This document shows positions 47,723 through 57,784 of a stretch of DNA of 64,000 nucleotides, piece after piece. A program made the position numbers and the translations under genes. The notes below the pieces were generated by a model. It did not search any database. It worked only from the letters and a program-made list of their open reading frames with translations, and was not told where the DNA came from. The first letter of the stretch is position 1, and each line of letters starts with the position of its first letter. The stretch comes from Streptomyces taklimakanensis (GTDB lineage: Bacteria > Actinomycetota > Actinomycetes > Streptomycetales > Streptomycetaceae), in contig NZ_WIXO01000001.1 in assembly GCF_009709575.1 (NCBI RefSeq), positions 3,660,001 through 3,724,000 of the forward strand. The letters are read 5' to 3'.

Positions 47723-47762
47723 ACCCTAGAAGGGGGGCAGCCCAGGAGTATGGTCCACTTCC
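47723..47762. promoter_or_regulatory. 47-bp divergent promoter with candidate MocR site
   Basis: Between the two divergent starts lie a minus-strand TAGGGT (47728-47723), 7 nt before the ATG at 47715, and a plus-strand TATGGT (47749-47754), 8 nt before the GTG at 47763. Read on the minus strand, AAGTGGACCATACT (47760-47747) resembles MocR/PdxR binding sites and covers the plus-strand -10, which would allow autoregulation. Confidence 0.45.
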
Positions 47763-49208
47763 GTGCGGGATTCCTGGGCCACTTCGGGCGGCGGCGACCT
47801 CCATCTGGACCTCGGCGGTCCGGGCGGGCTGCGGGCCTCGTTGATGCGCGCCCTGCGCGAGGCGATACGCACCGGCCGGCTCGCCCCCGGCACCCGACTG
47901 CCGTCCTCCCGCTCGCTCGCCGCCGACCTCGGCGTCGCCCGCAACACCGTGGCCGACGCCTACGCCGAACTCGTCGCCGAAGGGTGGCTCGTCGCCCGGC
48001 AGGGCTCCGGCACCCGTGTCGCGCCCCGCGCCGAACCGGTCGCCCACCCGTCCTCGTCGGCCGCGCGGCGACCGGTCGTCGAACGCCGGGCCGCCCGACC
48101 CCCGGACACGGCCCCGCGCCCCCGCCACGACCTGCGCTCCGGGCGCCCGGACGTCTCCGCCTTCCCGCGCTCGGCCTGGCTCACCTCGGTGCGGCGGGTG
48201 TTGGCCGCCGCGCCCGCCGCCGCCTTCGGCTACGGCGATCCGCGTGGCCGCCCCGAACTGCGTCGGGCCCTGGCCGGATACCTCGCCCGCGCGCGGGGCG
48301 TGCGCGCCGACCCGGAGCGGATCGTGGTCTGCGCCGGTTTCGTGCGGGCCCTGGCGCTGCTGGGCGAGGTGCTGGGCGGCACGGTGGCGGTGGAGTCGTA
48401 CGGACTGTGGATCCACCGGGAGCTGTTGGAGCGCGCCGGCGCGCGCACCGTGCCGCTGCCGGTGGACGACCGGGGCGCCGACGTGACGGCCCTGCCCGAC
48501 ACCGGGGCGCACACCGTGCTCCTCACGCCCGCCCACCAGTACCCGACCGGTGCCTCCCTCCACCCCGATCGGCGCGCGGCCGCCGTCGACTGGGCGCGGT
48601 CGGTCGGGGGAGTGGTGCTGGAGGACGACTACGACGGCGAGTTCCGCTACGACCGTCAGCCCGTCGGCGCGCTCCAGGACCTCGACCCCGACCGGGTGGT
48701 CTACCTCGGCACCGCCGCCAAGAGCCTGGCACCGGGGCTGCGGCTGGGCTGGGCGGTGGTGCCCGGCCCCCTGCTGGAGGCCGTGCTGGAGACCCGGCGG
48801 GAGACGGCGGAGACCTGCGGCGTCCTCGACCAGCTCGCGCTCGCCGACTTCGTCGAGTGCGGCGCGTACGACCGCCACGTGCGCGCCGTGCGACTGCGCT
48901 ACCGGCGGCGCCGCGACCGGCTCGCGGCCGCCCTCGCCGAACGCGCGCCCGAGGTGCGGGTCACCGGCATCGCGGCCGGGCTGCACGCGGTGCTGGAACT
49001 GCCGCCGGGTACGGAGGAGCCGGTGCTGCGGGCGGCGGAGCGGGCGGGGGTGGCCGTGCAGGGGCTCGCCCGATTCCGGCACCCGGAGGCGCCCGACGGC
49101 GGCCCCGACGGGCTCGTCGTCGGCTACGGCACCCCACCGGAGCACGGCTTCGCCGCGGCCCTGGACGCGCTGTGCGCGGTGCTGCGCGACGGTCTGGGGC
49201 GGGCCTGA
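47763..49208 (+). CDS. MocR/PdxR family regulator (GntR HTH fused to aminotransferase)
   Basis: 481 residues. N-terminal GntR-type winged helix-turn-helix (PGTRLPSSRSLAADLGVARN, then TVADAYAELVAEGWLVARQG) joined by a linker to a class I aminotransferase-like domain with the PLP lysine in YLGTAAKSLAPGLRLGW and VVLEDDYDGEFRYDRQPVGA. MocR proteins use PLP or an amino compound as effector and usually control a divergent gene, here the AhpD-like one. GTG start at 47763, probably leaderless. A hairpin at 49213-49245 ends transcription. Confidence 0.92.
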   Translation: MRDSWATSGGGDLHLDLGGPGGLRASLMRALREAIRTGRLAPGTRLPSSRSLAADLGVARNTVADAYAELVAEGWLVARQGSGTRVAPRAEPVAHPSSSAARRPVVERRAARPPDTAPRPRHDLRSGRPDVSAFPRSAWLTSVRRVLAAAPAAAFGYGDPRGRPELRRALAGYLARARGVRADPERIVVCAGFVRALALLGEVLGGTVAVESYGLWIHRELLERAGARTVPLPVDDRGADVTALPDTGAHTVLLTPAHQYPTGASLHPDRRAAAVDWARSVGGVVLEDDYDGEFRYDRQPVGALQDLDPDRVVYLGTAAKSLAPGLRLGWAVVPGPLLEAVLETRRETAETCGVLDQLALADFVECGAYDRHVRAVRLRYRRRRDRLAAALAERAPEVRVTGIAAGLHAVLELPPGTEEPVLRAAERAGVAVQGLARFRHPEAPDGGPDGLVVGYGTPPEHGFAAALDALCAVLRDGLGRA

Positions 49209-49212
49209 GAGC

Positions 49213-49245
49213 GGGCCGCCGGGCGAAGGGCCCGCCCGGCGGCCC
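49213..49245. terminator. Bidirectional hairpin terminator
   Basis: 13-bp perfect arms (49213-49225 and 49233-49245), 7-nt loop, between convergent MocR and rocD genes. Confidence 0.75.
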
Positions 49246-49317
49246 CGGCGGCGGCGCGGGCGGGCCCGGGAACGGGGACGAGGGGGCGCGGGTACCGCGG
49301 GTACGGGGCGGGCCTCC

Positions 49318-51818
<2,501 letters not shown>

Positions 51819-51876
51819 ACGACCAGGGAACGACCAGGGGGAACGACAGACGAGGCAGACCAGGAAGGAGACGCAC

Positions 51877-52461
51877 GTGGGGACCGTCACGCTCGGCGTA
51901 TCGATCGCGGTCCCGGAACCGTACGGCAGCCTGCTCCAGCAGCGGCGTACGGGTTTCGGCGACCTCGCGGCCCATGGCATCCCCACCCACGTGACCCTCC
52001 TGCCGCCGACCGAGGTGGACGCCGACCGCCGTCCGGAGATCGAGGAACACCTCGCCCGGGTGGCCGCGGCCGGCCGGACCTTCCCGATGCGGCTGGCGGG
52101 CACCGGCACCTTCCGCCCGCTGTCGCCGGTGGTCTTCGTGCGGGTCGTCGAGGGGGCCTCGGAGTGCGGCCGACTCCAGGAGCGCGTCCGCGCGGCGGAC
52201 GGCCCGCTCGCGCGCGAGCTGCGGTTCCCGTACCACCCGCACGTCACCGTCGCGCACGGCATCGCCGAGGAGGCGATGGACCGGGCGTACGAGGAGCTCG
52301 CCGACTTCGAGGCCGCCTGGACGACGACGGGCTTCGCGCTGTACGAGCAGGGCGAGGACGGCGTCTGGCGGCTCCAGAGGGAGTTCGCCTTCGGTGGCGC
52401 CCCGACCCTGCCGCTGCCGCACCAACCGGCCTTCTCCAGACCACCGGCCCCCTCGCTCTGA
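51877..52461 (+). CDS. 2'-5' RNA ligase / LigT-like phosphoesterase family protein
   Basis: 194 residues. Two HxT motifs of the 2H phosphoesterase fold: GIPTHVTLLPP and RFPYHPHVTVAHG, about 75-80 residues apart. Such proteins hydrolyse or ligate 2',5' or cyclic phosphodiester bonds in RNA or nucleotides; the physiological substrate is unknown. GTG 51877 has a strong GGAAGGAG upstream; the frame is open much further upstream only as a shadow of trpS. It follows trpS by 58 bp and may be cotranscribed. Confidence 0.87.
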   Translation: MGTVTLGVSIAVPEPYGSLLQQRRTGFGDLAAHGIPTHVTLLPPTEVDADRRPEIEEHLARVAAAGRTFPMRLAGTGTFRPLSPVVFVRVVEGASECGRLQERVRAADGPLARELRFPYHPHVTVAHGIAEEAMDRAYEELADFEAAWTTTGFALYEQGEDGVWRLQREFAFGGAPTLPLPHQPAFSRPPAPSL

Positions 52462-52485
52462 CGCGCCGCCGGGCGCGGTCGTCGA

Positions 52486-52510
52486 TCGGGCCCCCTTTCC
52501 GGGGGCCCGA
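52486..52510. terminator. Bidirectional hairpin terminator
   Basis: 10-bp perfect arms TCGGGCCCCC / GGGGGCCCGA with a TTTCC loop, between the convergent RNA ligase-like and carboxypeptidase genes. Confidence 0.75.
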
Positions 52511-52516
52511 GACGTG

Positions 52517-54121
52517 TCAGGGGGTGCGGGTGAGGTCGGGGGCCGGTGGGGACTCGGGGTCCTCCGGACGGTCCTCCGGCCGGGGCTCCGGCTCCCGCGC
52601 CTCCCGCGGGGGGCGCGCCGCGGTCGGTCCGCTCGCTCCGGTTCGCCCGGTGGGTTCGGCGGGTGTCCCCGGGTCGGCCGCCTCCTTCCGGGGGGCGGTG
52701 CCCGTCCTCCGCAGGACCACCACGAACTTCGTGGCCGCCGCGCTGCCCAGGAGCCGCTCCAGGGTGCCGGGGTTCTCCGGACTGCCGAGGGCGGCCGGGG
52801 CCCGCGGACCGCGCCCCAGGCCCGGCAGGCCGGACAGGCGCGGCAGTGGCCGGCGGCGGTGCACCCCGTACAGCCCCGCGCCCAGCACCAGCAGCGCCGC
52901 GGCGGCGGCCAGCAGGGCCGTGTCGGCGTCGCCCGACGACTCGTGGGCGCCGGCGGCCGTGGGGCCGGAGGGACGGGCGGCGGTGTCCGCACGCTGCCCG
53001 GTGGGCCGGCCGTCGGAGTTCTTGCCGCTGCCGTCCCGCACGCTCTCGGGCGGCACCAGTTGCCCCACGGGGACGACGTCGTCGGCCGCCTCGAAGCCCC
53101 AGTCGAAGAGCGAGGCGGTCTCCCGGTAGACCCGCAGGCCCCCCTCCTCCGGGTGCATGACGGTGACCAGCAGCACCCGGTCACCGCGCTGGGCGACCCC
53201 GGTGAAGGTGAGTCCGGCGTTGGTGGTGTAGCCGTTCTTCACCCCGGCGATGCCCTCGTACGGCTCCAGGCCCACATCGCCGGTGAGCAGGCGGTTGGTG
53301 TTCTGGATCTCGAAGGTCCCGCGCCTGGTCCTCCCGTCCTCGCCCTTCTCCACGTCGCCGGGGAACGTGGCCCGGACGGTGGCGGCGTACTCGCGGAAGT
53401 CCGGCTTCTGCATCCCGGAGCGGGCGATCAGGGTCAGGTCGTACGCGGAGGAGACCTGGCCCTCGGCGTCGTAGCCGTCGGGGCTGACCACGTGGGTGTC
53501 GAGCGCGCCCAGTTCGCGGGCGTGCTCGTTCATCTCCCGGACGGTCTCCTCCTTGCCGCCGTTCATCTCGGCCAGTACGTGGACCGCGTCGTTGCCCGAG
53601 CGGAGGAAGACGCCCAACCACAGGTCGCGGACGGTGTAGGTGAGGCCCTCCTTGATGCCGACCAGGCTGCTGCCCGGGCCGACCTGCGACAGTTCCTCCG
53701 GAGTGACCCGGTGGACGGTCTCCGGGGCGAACTTCGGCAGCAGGGTGTCCGCGAACAGCATCTTCAGCGTGCTGGCCGGGGCGAGGGGCCAGTGCGCGTT
53801 CTTCGCCGCGAGCACGTCGCCGGTCTCGGCGTCCGCCACGATCCACGCCCGCGAGCTGACGGACTCGGGCGGCTCGGGGACGTCGGCCCCGGCCCGCGGT
53901 TGTATCTGGACCCCGGGCAGACCGAGCCGTTCACCCCCCACCGTGGACATCCGCGGAGGCGGAGCGGGTTCCTCCGGCTGCGCCTGCGCCGGGTGCCCGA
54001 CCGCGGTGGCCGGGGCGCCGACGAGCAGGCACGGCAGGAACAGGGCGGCGCCGACGACCGACAGGCCGCGGACGCTGCGCGCACGGCGCGCGAGGGTGAC
54101 AACACGGTGAGTCTTCGACAC
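52517..54121 (-). CDS. D-alanyl-D-alanine carboxypeptidase (S11 family)
   Basis: 534 residues. A signal peptide (RRARSVRGLSVVGAALFLPCLLVGAPATA) leads to a secreted penicillin-binding domain with SxxK in APASTLKMLFADTLL, SxN as RSGNDAVHVLAEMNGG, and a third motif reading KNG (GVKNGYTTNAG) instead of the canonical KTG. A C-terminal membrane segment (ALLAAAAALLVLGAGLYGV) and a basic cytoplasmic tail anchor it. It trims the terminal D-Ala of peptidoglycan pentapeptides. GTG 54121 gives a normal signal peptide; an in-frame ATG at 54385 would add 88 residues over the divergent promoter. Divergent from the small membrane protein gene. Confidence 0.9.
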   Translation of the reverse strand: MSKTHRVVTLARRARSVRGLSVVGAALFLPCLLVGAPATAVGHPAQAQPEEPAPPPRMSTVGGERLGLPGVQIQPRAGADVPEPPESVSSRAWIVADAETGDVLAAKNAHWPLAPASTLKMLFADTLLPKFAPETVHRVTPEELSQVGPGSSLVGIKEGLTYTVRDLWLGVFLRSGNDAVHVLAEMNGGKEETVREMNEHARELGALDTHVVSPDGYDAEGQVSSAYDLTLIARSGMQKPDFREYAATVRATFPGDVEKGEDGRTRRGTFEIQNTNRLLTGDVGLEPYEGIAGVKNGYTTNAGLTFTGVAQRGDRVLLVTVMHPEEGGLRVYRETASLFDWGFEAADDVVPVGQLVPPESVRDGSGKNSDGRPTGQRADTAARPSGPTAAGAHESSGDADTALLAAAAALLVLGAGLYGVHRRRPLPRLSGLPGLGRGPRAPAALGSPENPGTLERLLGSAAATKFVVVLRRTGTAPRKEAADPGTPAEPTGRTGASGPTAARPPREAREPEPRPEDRPEDPESPPAPDLTRTP

Positions 54122-54232
54122 GCAGCGAACGTACCGGGCCCGGGCCCGGAAGGGGGTGGCGAGGGGACCATCGCGGTGGCCGCTACCGCCCCTGCCGGTG
54201 ATTCCGTTGGTCCGATGGACATACTGGGAGGT

Positions 54233-54484
54233 GTGAAACTCTCTCGCCCCGTCTCGTGGTTCCTGCTCGCGTTCGGCGTCTGGAGTTGGTTCGTATGGAC
54301 CACCTTCGTCAGGAACCTGTGGAAGGACGGCAGCGGCCTGGCCTTCGACGACGCGGGCGACCCCACCGCCTACTTCTGGGTCCACCTGCTGTTGGCCGGG
54401 ACGTCACTGGTGTTGGGAACGACCATCGGGGTCATCGGGTTGCGCGGGCTGCGGGCGCTGCGCGACGAGCGGCGGAACGCGTGA
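54233..54484 (+). CDS. Small two-helix membrane protein (SCO4848-like)
   Basis: 83 residues. Two membrane segments: LSRPVSWFLLAFGVWSWFVW and YFWVHLLLAGTSLVLGTTIG, joined by a loop FVRNLWKDGSGLAFDDAGDP, ending in a basic tail RGLRALRDERRNA. The pattern matches a conserved Streptomyces family whose members lie between a D,D-carboxypeptidase and a metallophosphoesterase, as here. A CATACT box 7 nt before GTG 54233 suggests a leaderless start; ATG 54215 is a six-residue-longer alternative. Function unknown. Confidence 0.75.
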   Translation: MKLSRPVSWFLLAFGVWSWFVWTTFVRNLWKDGSGLAFDDAGDPTAYFWVHLLLAGTSLVLGTTIGVIGLRGLRALRDERRNA

Positions 54485-54541
54485 CCGCCCCCGGAACGTT
54501 CCGGGGAGGACAGGCGACAGGGCAGGGGAGTTGAACAGGGC

Positions 54542-55936
54542 ATGGTCGTGGTGTACGCGGGGGTCGCGCTGCTGGTGGTGTGCGTGCTGGCAGGGGCGCA
54601 CTGGTACCTGTGGCGGCGGCTGGTCCGCGACGTGTCGGAACGCGGCACCCGGTACAGACGGACGGGCACGGCGCTGGCCGTCCTGATGCCCCTGATCGCC
54701 GTCGGGGCGCAGATCGTGGGGCGTTCGGAGGCGCCCTTCCTCCTCAAGCGGATCCTGGCCTGGCCGGGCTACCTCTGGCTCGCCCTCCTGCTCTACCTGC
54801 TGCTGGCCCTGCTGGTGGGCGAGGCGGTACGGCCGCTGCTGCTGCGCTTCCTCAAGCGGCGGGACGCCGCCCGGCGAGCCGTCGAGGAGCCGGGAGAGGC
54901 CGGGGCCGTCGGTGCCGGGGAACACGAGGACGGGACCGTCCGGGACGCGTCCACGGGCCCGCCGGCCTCCTCCGGGACCGTGGTGGAGAGCGGTGACACC
55001 GGGACGGGCACGGCGGGGACGCGCACCGCCCTGGCCACCCGCGACGGCGACGGGAGCGGAAACGACGGCGGGCCCGGAGGCGACACCGCCGCCCGCCCGG
55101 AGCCCGCCGGTCCGTCGCGGCGGGTGTTCGTGGCCCGCACCGTGGCCGCCGCCGCGGGGCTCGCGGGAGCCGGGACGGTCGGCTACGGCACCTACGGCGT
55201 GCTGCGCGGCCCGAAGCTCAAGCGCGTCACCGTGCCGCTGGCCAAACTGCCCCGTGCCGCCCACGGCTACCGCATCGCCGTGGTCAGCGACATCCACCTC
55301 GGCCCCGTCCTGGGCCGCTCCCACACCCAGCGGATCGTCGACACCATCAACCGGGCGGACGTCGACATGGTCGCCGTCGTCGGCGACCTGGTGGACGGCA
55401 CCGTCGCCGACCTCGGCCCGGCGGCGGAGCCCCTGGCGGGACTCCGCTCGCGCGACGGCTCGTACTTCGTCACCGGCAACCACGAGTACTTCGGTGACGC
55501 CCGCGAGTGGATCGACCACGTCCGCGAACTGGGGGTGGAGCCGTTGGAGAACGCCCGGCGCGAGCTGCCCCACTTCGACCTCGCCGGGGTCAACGACCTC
55601 GCCGGCGAGGAGGAGGGCGAGGGCCCGGACTTCTCCAGGGCCCTCGGGGACCGCGACACCTCCCGCGCGGTGGTGCTCATGGCCCACCAGCCGGTCATGA
55701 TCCACGACGCGGTGGACCACGGCGTCGACCTCCAGCTCTCCGGCCACACCCACGGCGGTCAGATGTGGCCGTTCACCTACGCGGCCCAGGCCGCCAACCC
55801 CACCCTCGCGGGCCTGGAGCGCTACGGCGACACCCAGCTGTACGTCAGCCGCGGCGCGGGCGCCTGGGGGCCGCCGGTGCGGGTGGGCGCGGAGTCCGAC
55901 ATCACCGTGGTGCAGCTCGCCTCCGCGCGGGCCTGA
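54542..55936 (+). CDS. Membrane-anchored metallophosphoesterase
   Basis: 464 residues. Three N-terminal membrane segments (VYAGVALLVVCVLAGAHWYL; GTALAVLMPLIAVGAQIVG; WLALLLYLLLALLVGEAV), a disordered Gly/Thr linker, then a fourth hydrophobic stretch after SRRVFVAR (VAAAAGLAGAGTVGYGTYGV). The calcineurin-like domain has DIHLG, VVGDLVDG, GNHEY, MAHQP and SGHTHGGQMWPF, a complete dimetal site. It presumably acts on phosphodiester or phospholipid-type substrates outside the membrane (YkuE-like). ATG 54542; it follows the small membrane gene by 57 bp and is probably cotranscribed. Confidence 0.9.
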   Translation: MVVVYAGVALLVVCVLAGAHWYLWRRLVRDVSERGTRYRRTGTALAVLMPLIAVGAQIVGRSEAPFLLKRILAWPGYLWLALLLYLLLALLVGEAVRPLLLRFLKRRDAARRAVEEPGEAGAVGAGEHEDGTVRDASTGPPASSGTVVESGDTGTGTAGTRTALATRDGDGSGNDGGPGGDTAARPEPAGPSRRVFVARTVAAAAGLAGAGTVGYGTYGVLRGPKLKRVTVPLAKLPRAAHGYRIAVVSDIHLGPVLGRSHTQRIVDTINRADVDMVAVVGDLVDGTVADLGPAAEPLAGLRSRDGSYFVTGNHEYFGDAREWIDHVRELGVEPLENARRELPHFDLAGVNDLAGEEEGEGPDFSRALGDRDTSRAVVLMAHQPVMIHDAVDHGVDLQLSGHTHGGQMWPFTYAAQAANPTLAGLERYGDTQLYVSRGAGAWGPPVRVGAESDITVVQLASARA

Positions 55937-55987
55937 CGCGCCACCCGGGCCCGTCCACGCGAGTGGAGAAAAAAATCCGCCCGGCGA

Positions 55988-56014
55988 TGTCGAGAACCCG
56001 TGACCGGCTCCGTC
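55988..56014 (+). promoter_or_regulatory. Candidate ECF42 promoter
   Basis: TGTCGA (55988-55993), 17 bp, then CGTC (56011-56014). I recall ECF42 target promoters as TGTCGA at -35 and CG(A/T)C at -10. It lies 53 bp before the ATG of the DGPF gene, with GAGGAG as ribosome site between, so the sigma factor would activate its own operon. Confidence 0.55.
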
Positions 56015-56066
56015 CCCGGGGTGAAGGCGGCCACAATGGGTCGCACCAGCGCCGAGGAGAGACACG

Positions 56067-56474
56067 ATGGCCAAGTACCTGCTGCTCAAGCACTACCGCG
56101 GTGCCCCGGCCCCGGTCAACGACGTGCCCATGGACCAGTGGACGCCGGAGGAGATCTCGGCCCACGTCCGCTACATGCGCGACTTCGCGGCCCGGCTGGA
56201 GGAGACCGGCGAGTTCGTCGACGGCCAGGCGCTCGCCCCCGAGGGGACCTTCGTCCGGTACGACGGCGAGGGCCGCCCGCCGGTCACCGACGGCCCGTTC
56301 GCCGAGACCAAGGACCTCATCGCCGGCTGGATGGTGATCGACGTCGACAGCCACGAGCGCGCCGTCGAGCTGGCCGGGGAGCTGTCGGCCGCCCCCGGGG
56401 CGGGCGGGGAGCCGATCCACGAGTGGCTCGAGGTGCGCCCGTTCCTGGCCGCGCCGCCCACCGTCACGGAGTGA
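56067..56474 (+). CDS. YciI family (DGPF) protein
   Basis: 135 residues. A YCII-related ferredoxin-like domain with the diagnostic PVTDGPFAETKDLIAGW motif. DGPF proteins are the regular partners of ECF42 sigma factors. Other conserved parts: YLLLKHYRGAP, YMRDFAARLEETGEFVDGQA, and VIDVDSHERAVELAGEL. No enzyme activity is established. ATG 56067 follows GAGGAGAG; the stop overlaps the sigma gene in GTGA, so the two are coupled. Confidence 0.9.
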   Translation: MAKYLLLKHYRGAPAPVNDVPMDQWTPEEISAHVRYMRDFAARLEETGEFVDGQALAPEGTFVRYDGEGRPPVTDGPFAETKDLIAGWMVIDVDSHERAVELAGELSAAPGAGGEPIHEWLEVRPFLAAPPTVTE

Positions 56475-57709
56475 CGCGCGAGGTGAACGAGGTCCTGCTC
56501 CGGAGCCTCGTGCCGAGCGTGCTCGCCGTCCTCGTCCGCCGCGGAGCCGACTTCGCGGCGGCCGAGGACGCCGTGCAGGAAGCGCTGGTCGAGGCGGTCC
56601 GCGTCTGGCCCGCCGACCCCTCCCCGAGCTCCGCGAGCAGGGGAGACCCCGTGCGGGACCCGAAGGGCTGGCTGGTCACCGTGGCCTGGCGCCGGTTCCT
56701 CGACGCGGCCCGGGCGGACGCCGCCCGCCGCCGGCGTGAGGACCTCGTCGAGGGGGAGCCGGCGCCCGGACCCGCGCCCGCGGCGGACGACACGCTCCGG
56801 CTCTACTTCCTGTGCGCCCACCCGTCGCTGACGCCGTCGTCCGCGGTCGCGCTCACGCTGCGCGCCGTCGGCGGGCTGACCACCCGCCAGATCGCCCGGG
56901 CCTATCTGGTGCCCGAGGCGACCATGGCGCAGCGCATCAGCCGGGCCAAGCGCACCGTCTCCGGCGTGCGCCTCGACCGGCCCGGCGACGTCGCCACCGT
57001 GCTGCGCGTCCTCTACCTGGTCTTCAACGAGGGCTACTCCGGCGACGTCGACCTCGCCGCCGAGGCCATCCGGCTCACCCGGCAGCTCGCGGCCGCCGTC
57101 GACCACCCCGAGGTGGCGGGCCTGCTCGCCCTCATGCTGCTCCACCACGCCCGGCGCGCCGCCCGGACCGCGCCCGACGGCAGCCTGGTGCCGCTCGCCG
57201 AACAGGACCGCGGCCGGTGGGACACCGGGGCGATCGCCGAGGGCGTCGGGATCCTGCGGGCGGCCCTCGCCCGCGACCGGCTGGGCGAGTTCCAGGCCCA
57301 GGCCGCCATCGCGGCGCTCCACGCCGACGCGCCCACCGCCGAGGAGACCGACTGGGCGCAGATCGTCGAGTGGTACGACGAGCTCGTGCGCCTGACCGAC
57401 AGCCCGGTCGTCCGGCTCAACCGCGCGGTGGCCGTCGGCGAGGCCGACGGACCGCGCGCCGGCCTGGCGGCGCTCGCGGCGCTGGACGACTCCTCCCCGG
57501 GGTGCTCGGGCTCCTCGGGCAGGGGACACCCCGTGCCCCGCCGCGCCGCGGTGGCGGCCTACCTCCACGAGCGCGACGGCGACCCGGTGACGGCGGCACG
57601 GCTGTACGTCGAGGCGGCCCACCAGGCACCCAACCTCGCCGAGCGCGACCACCTGACGCGCCGGGCCGCCCGGCTCAACGCCCGCCTGCGCCGGCCGGGA
57701 ACGCGGTGA
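56471..57709 (+). CDS. ECF42-type RNA polymerase sigma factor with TPR-like extension
   Basis: 412 residues, twice the length of a simple ECF sigma factor. Sigma region 2 (residues ~10-75: DFAAAEDAVQEALVEAVRVW; DPKGWLVTVAWRRFLDAARA), region 4 (~115-165: VALTLRAVGGLTTRQIARAY, LVPEATMAQRISRAKR), then the conserved C-terminal extension of this group (LRVLYLVFNEGYSGD; HHARRAARTAPDGSLVPLAE, DRGRWDTGAI; YVEAAHQAPNLAERDHL), probably helical repeats that replace an anti-sigma factor. GTG start inside the DGPF gene end. Two short repeated insertions interrupt it, at residues ~50-61 and ~340-355. No anti-sigma gene is nearby. Confidence 0.92.
   Translation: MTREVNEVLLRSLVPSVLAVLVRRGADFAAAEDAVQEALVEAVRVWPADPSPSSASRGDPVRDPKGWLVTVAWRRFLDAARADAARRRREDLVEGEPAPGPAPAADDTLRLYFLCAHPSLTPSSAVALTLRAVGGLTTRQIARAYLVPEATMAQRISRAKRTVSGVRLDRPGDVATVLRVLYLVFNEGYSGDVDLAAEAIRLTRQLAAAVDHPEVAGLLALMLLHHARRAARTAPDGSLVPLAEQDRGRWDTGAIAEGVGILRAALARDRLGEFQAQAAIAALHADAPTAEETDWAQIVEWYDELVRLTDSPVVRLNRAVAVGEADGPRAGLAALAALDDSSPGCSGSSGRGHPVPRRAAVAAYLHERDGDPVTAARLYVEAAHQAPNLAERDHLTRRAARLNARLRRPGTR
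56620..56653 (+). repeat. Mini palindromic repeat, copy 1, inside the sigma gene
   Basis: CTCCCC, a GCTC/GAGC hairpin, then GCAGGGGAGACCCCGTG. The structure folds as TCCCC..GCTC-CGC-GAGC..GGGGA. In frame it encodes SPSSASRGDPV, a linker unlike the rest of region 2. It shares both ends with the copy at 57493-57535. Confidence 0.6.
57493..57535 (+). repeat. Mini palindromic repeat, copy 2, inside the sigma gene
   Basis: CTCCCCG, a longer GC-rich middle, then GCAGGGGACACCCCGTG. Seventeen bases at the right end differ from copy 1 at one position. In frame it encodes a Gly/Ser-rich SSPGCSGSSGRGHPV between two helical repeats. Confidence 0.6.
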
Positions 57710-57743
57710 GGGCCCGCTCCCCGAAGGGAACGGGCCCTCACCG
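57704..57743. terminator. Hairpin terminator overlapping the sigma gene stop
   Basis: 13-bp arms (57704-57716 and 57731-57743) whose inner part continues as TCCC-CGAA-GGGA; the sigma gene stop (57707-57709) is inside the stem. A second hairpin lies at 57747-57778. Together they separate the convergent sigma and sdhB genes. Confidence 0.75.
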
Positions 57744-57746
57744 GCG

Positions 57747-57778
57747 CCGGGCCGCCCCTCGACGGGGCGGCCCCGGCA
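57747..57778. terminator. Second hairpin, downstream of sdhB
   Basis: Arms of 13-14 bp (GCCGGGCCGCCCC and its complement with one bulge) with a TCGAC-type loop, 7 bp beyond the minus-strand sdhB stop. Confidence 0.65.
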
Positions 57779-57784
57779 CGGGCC

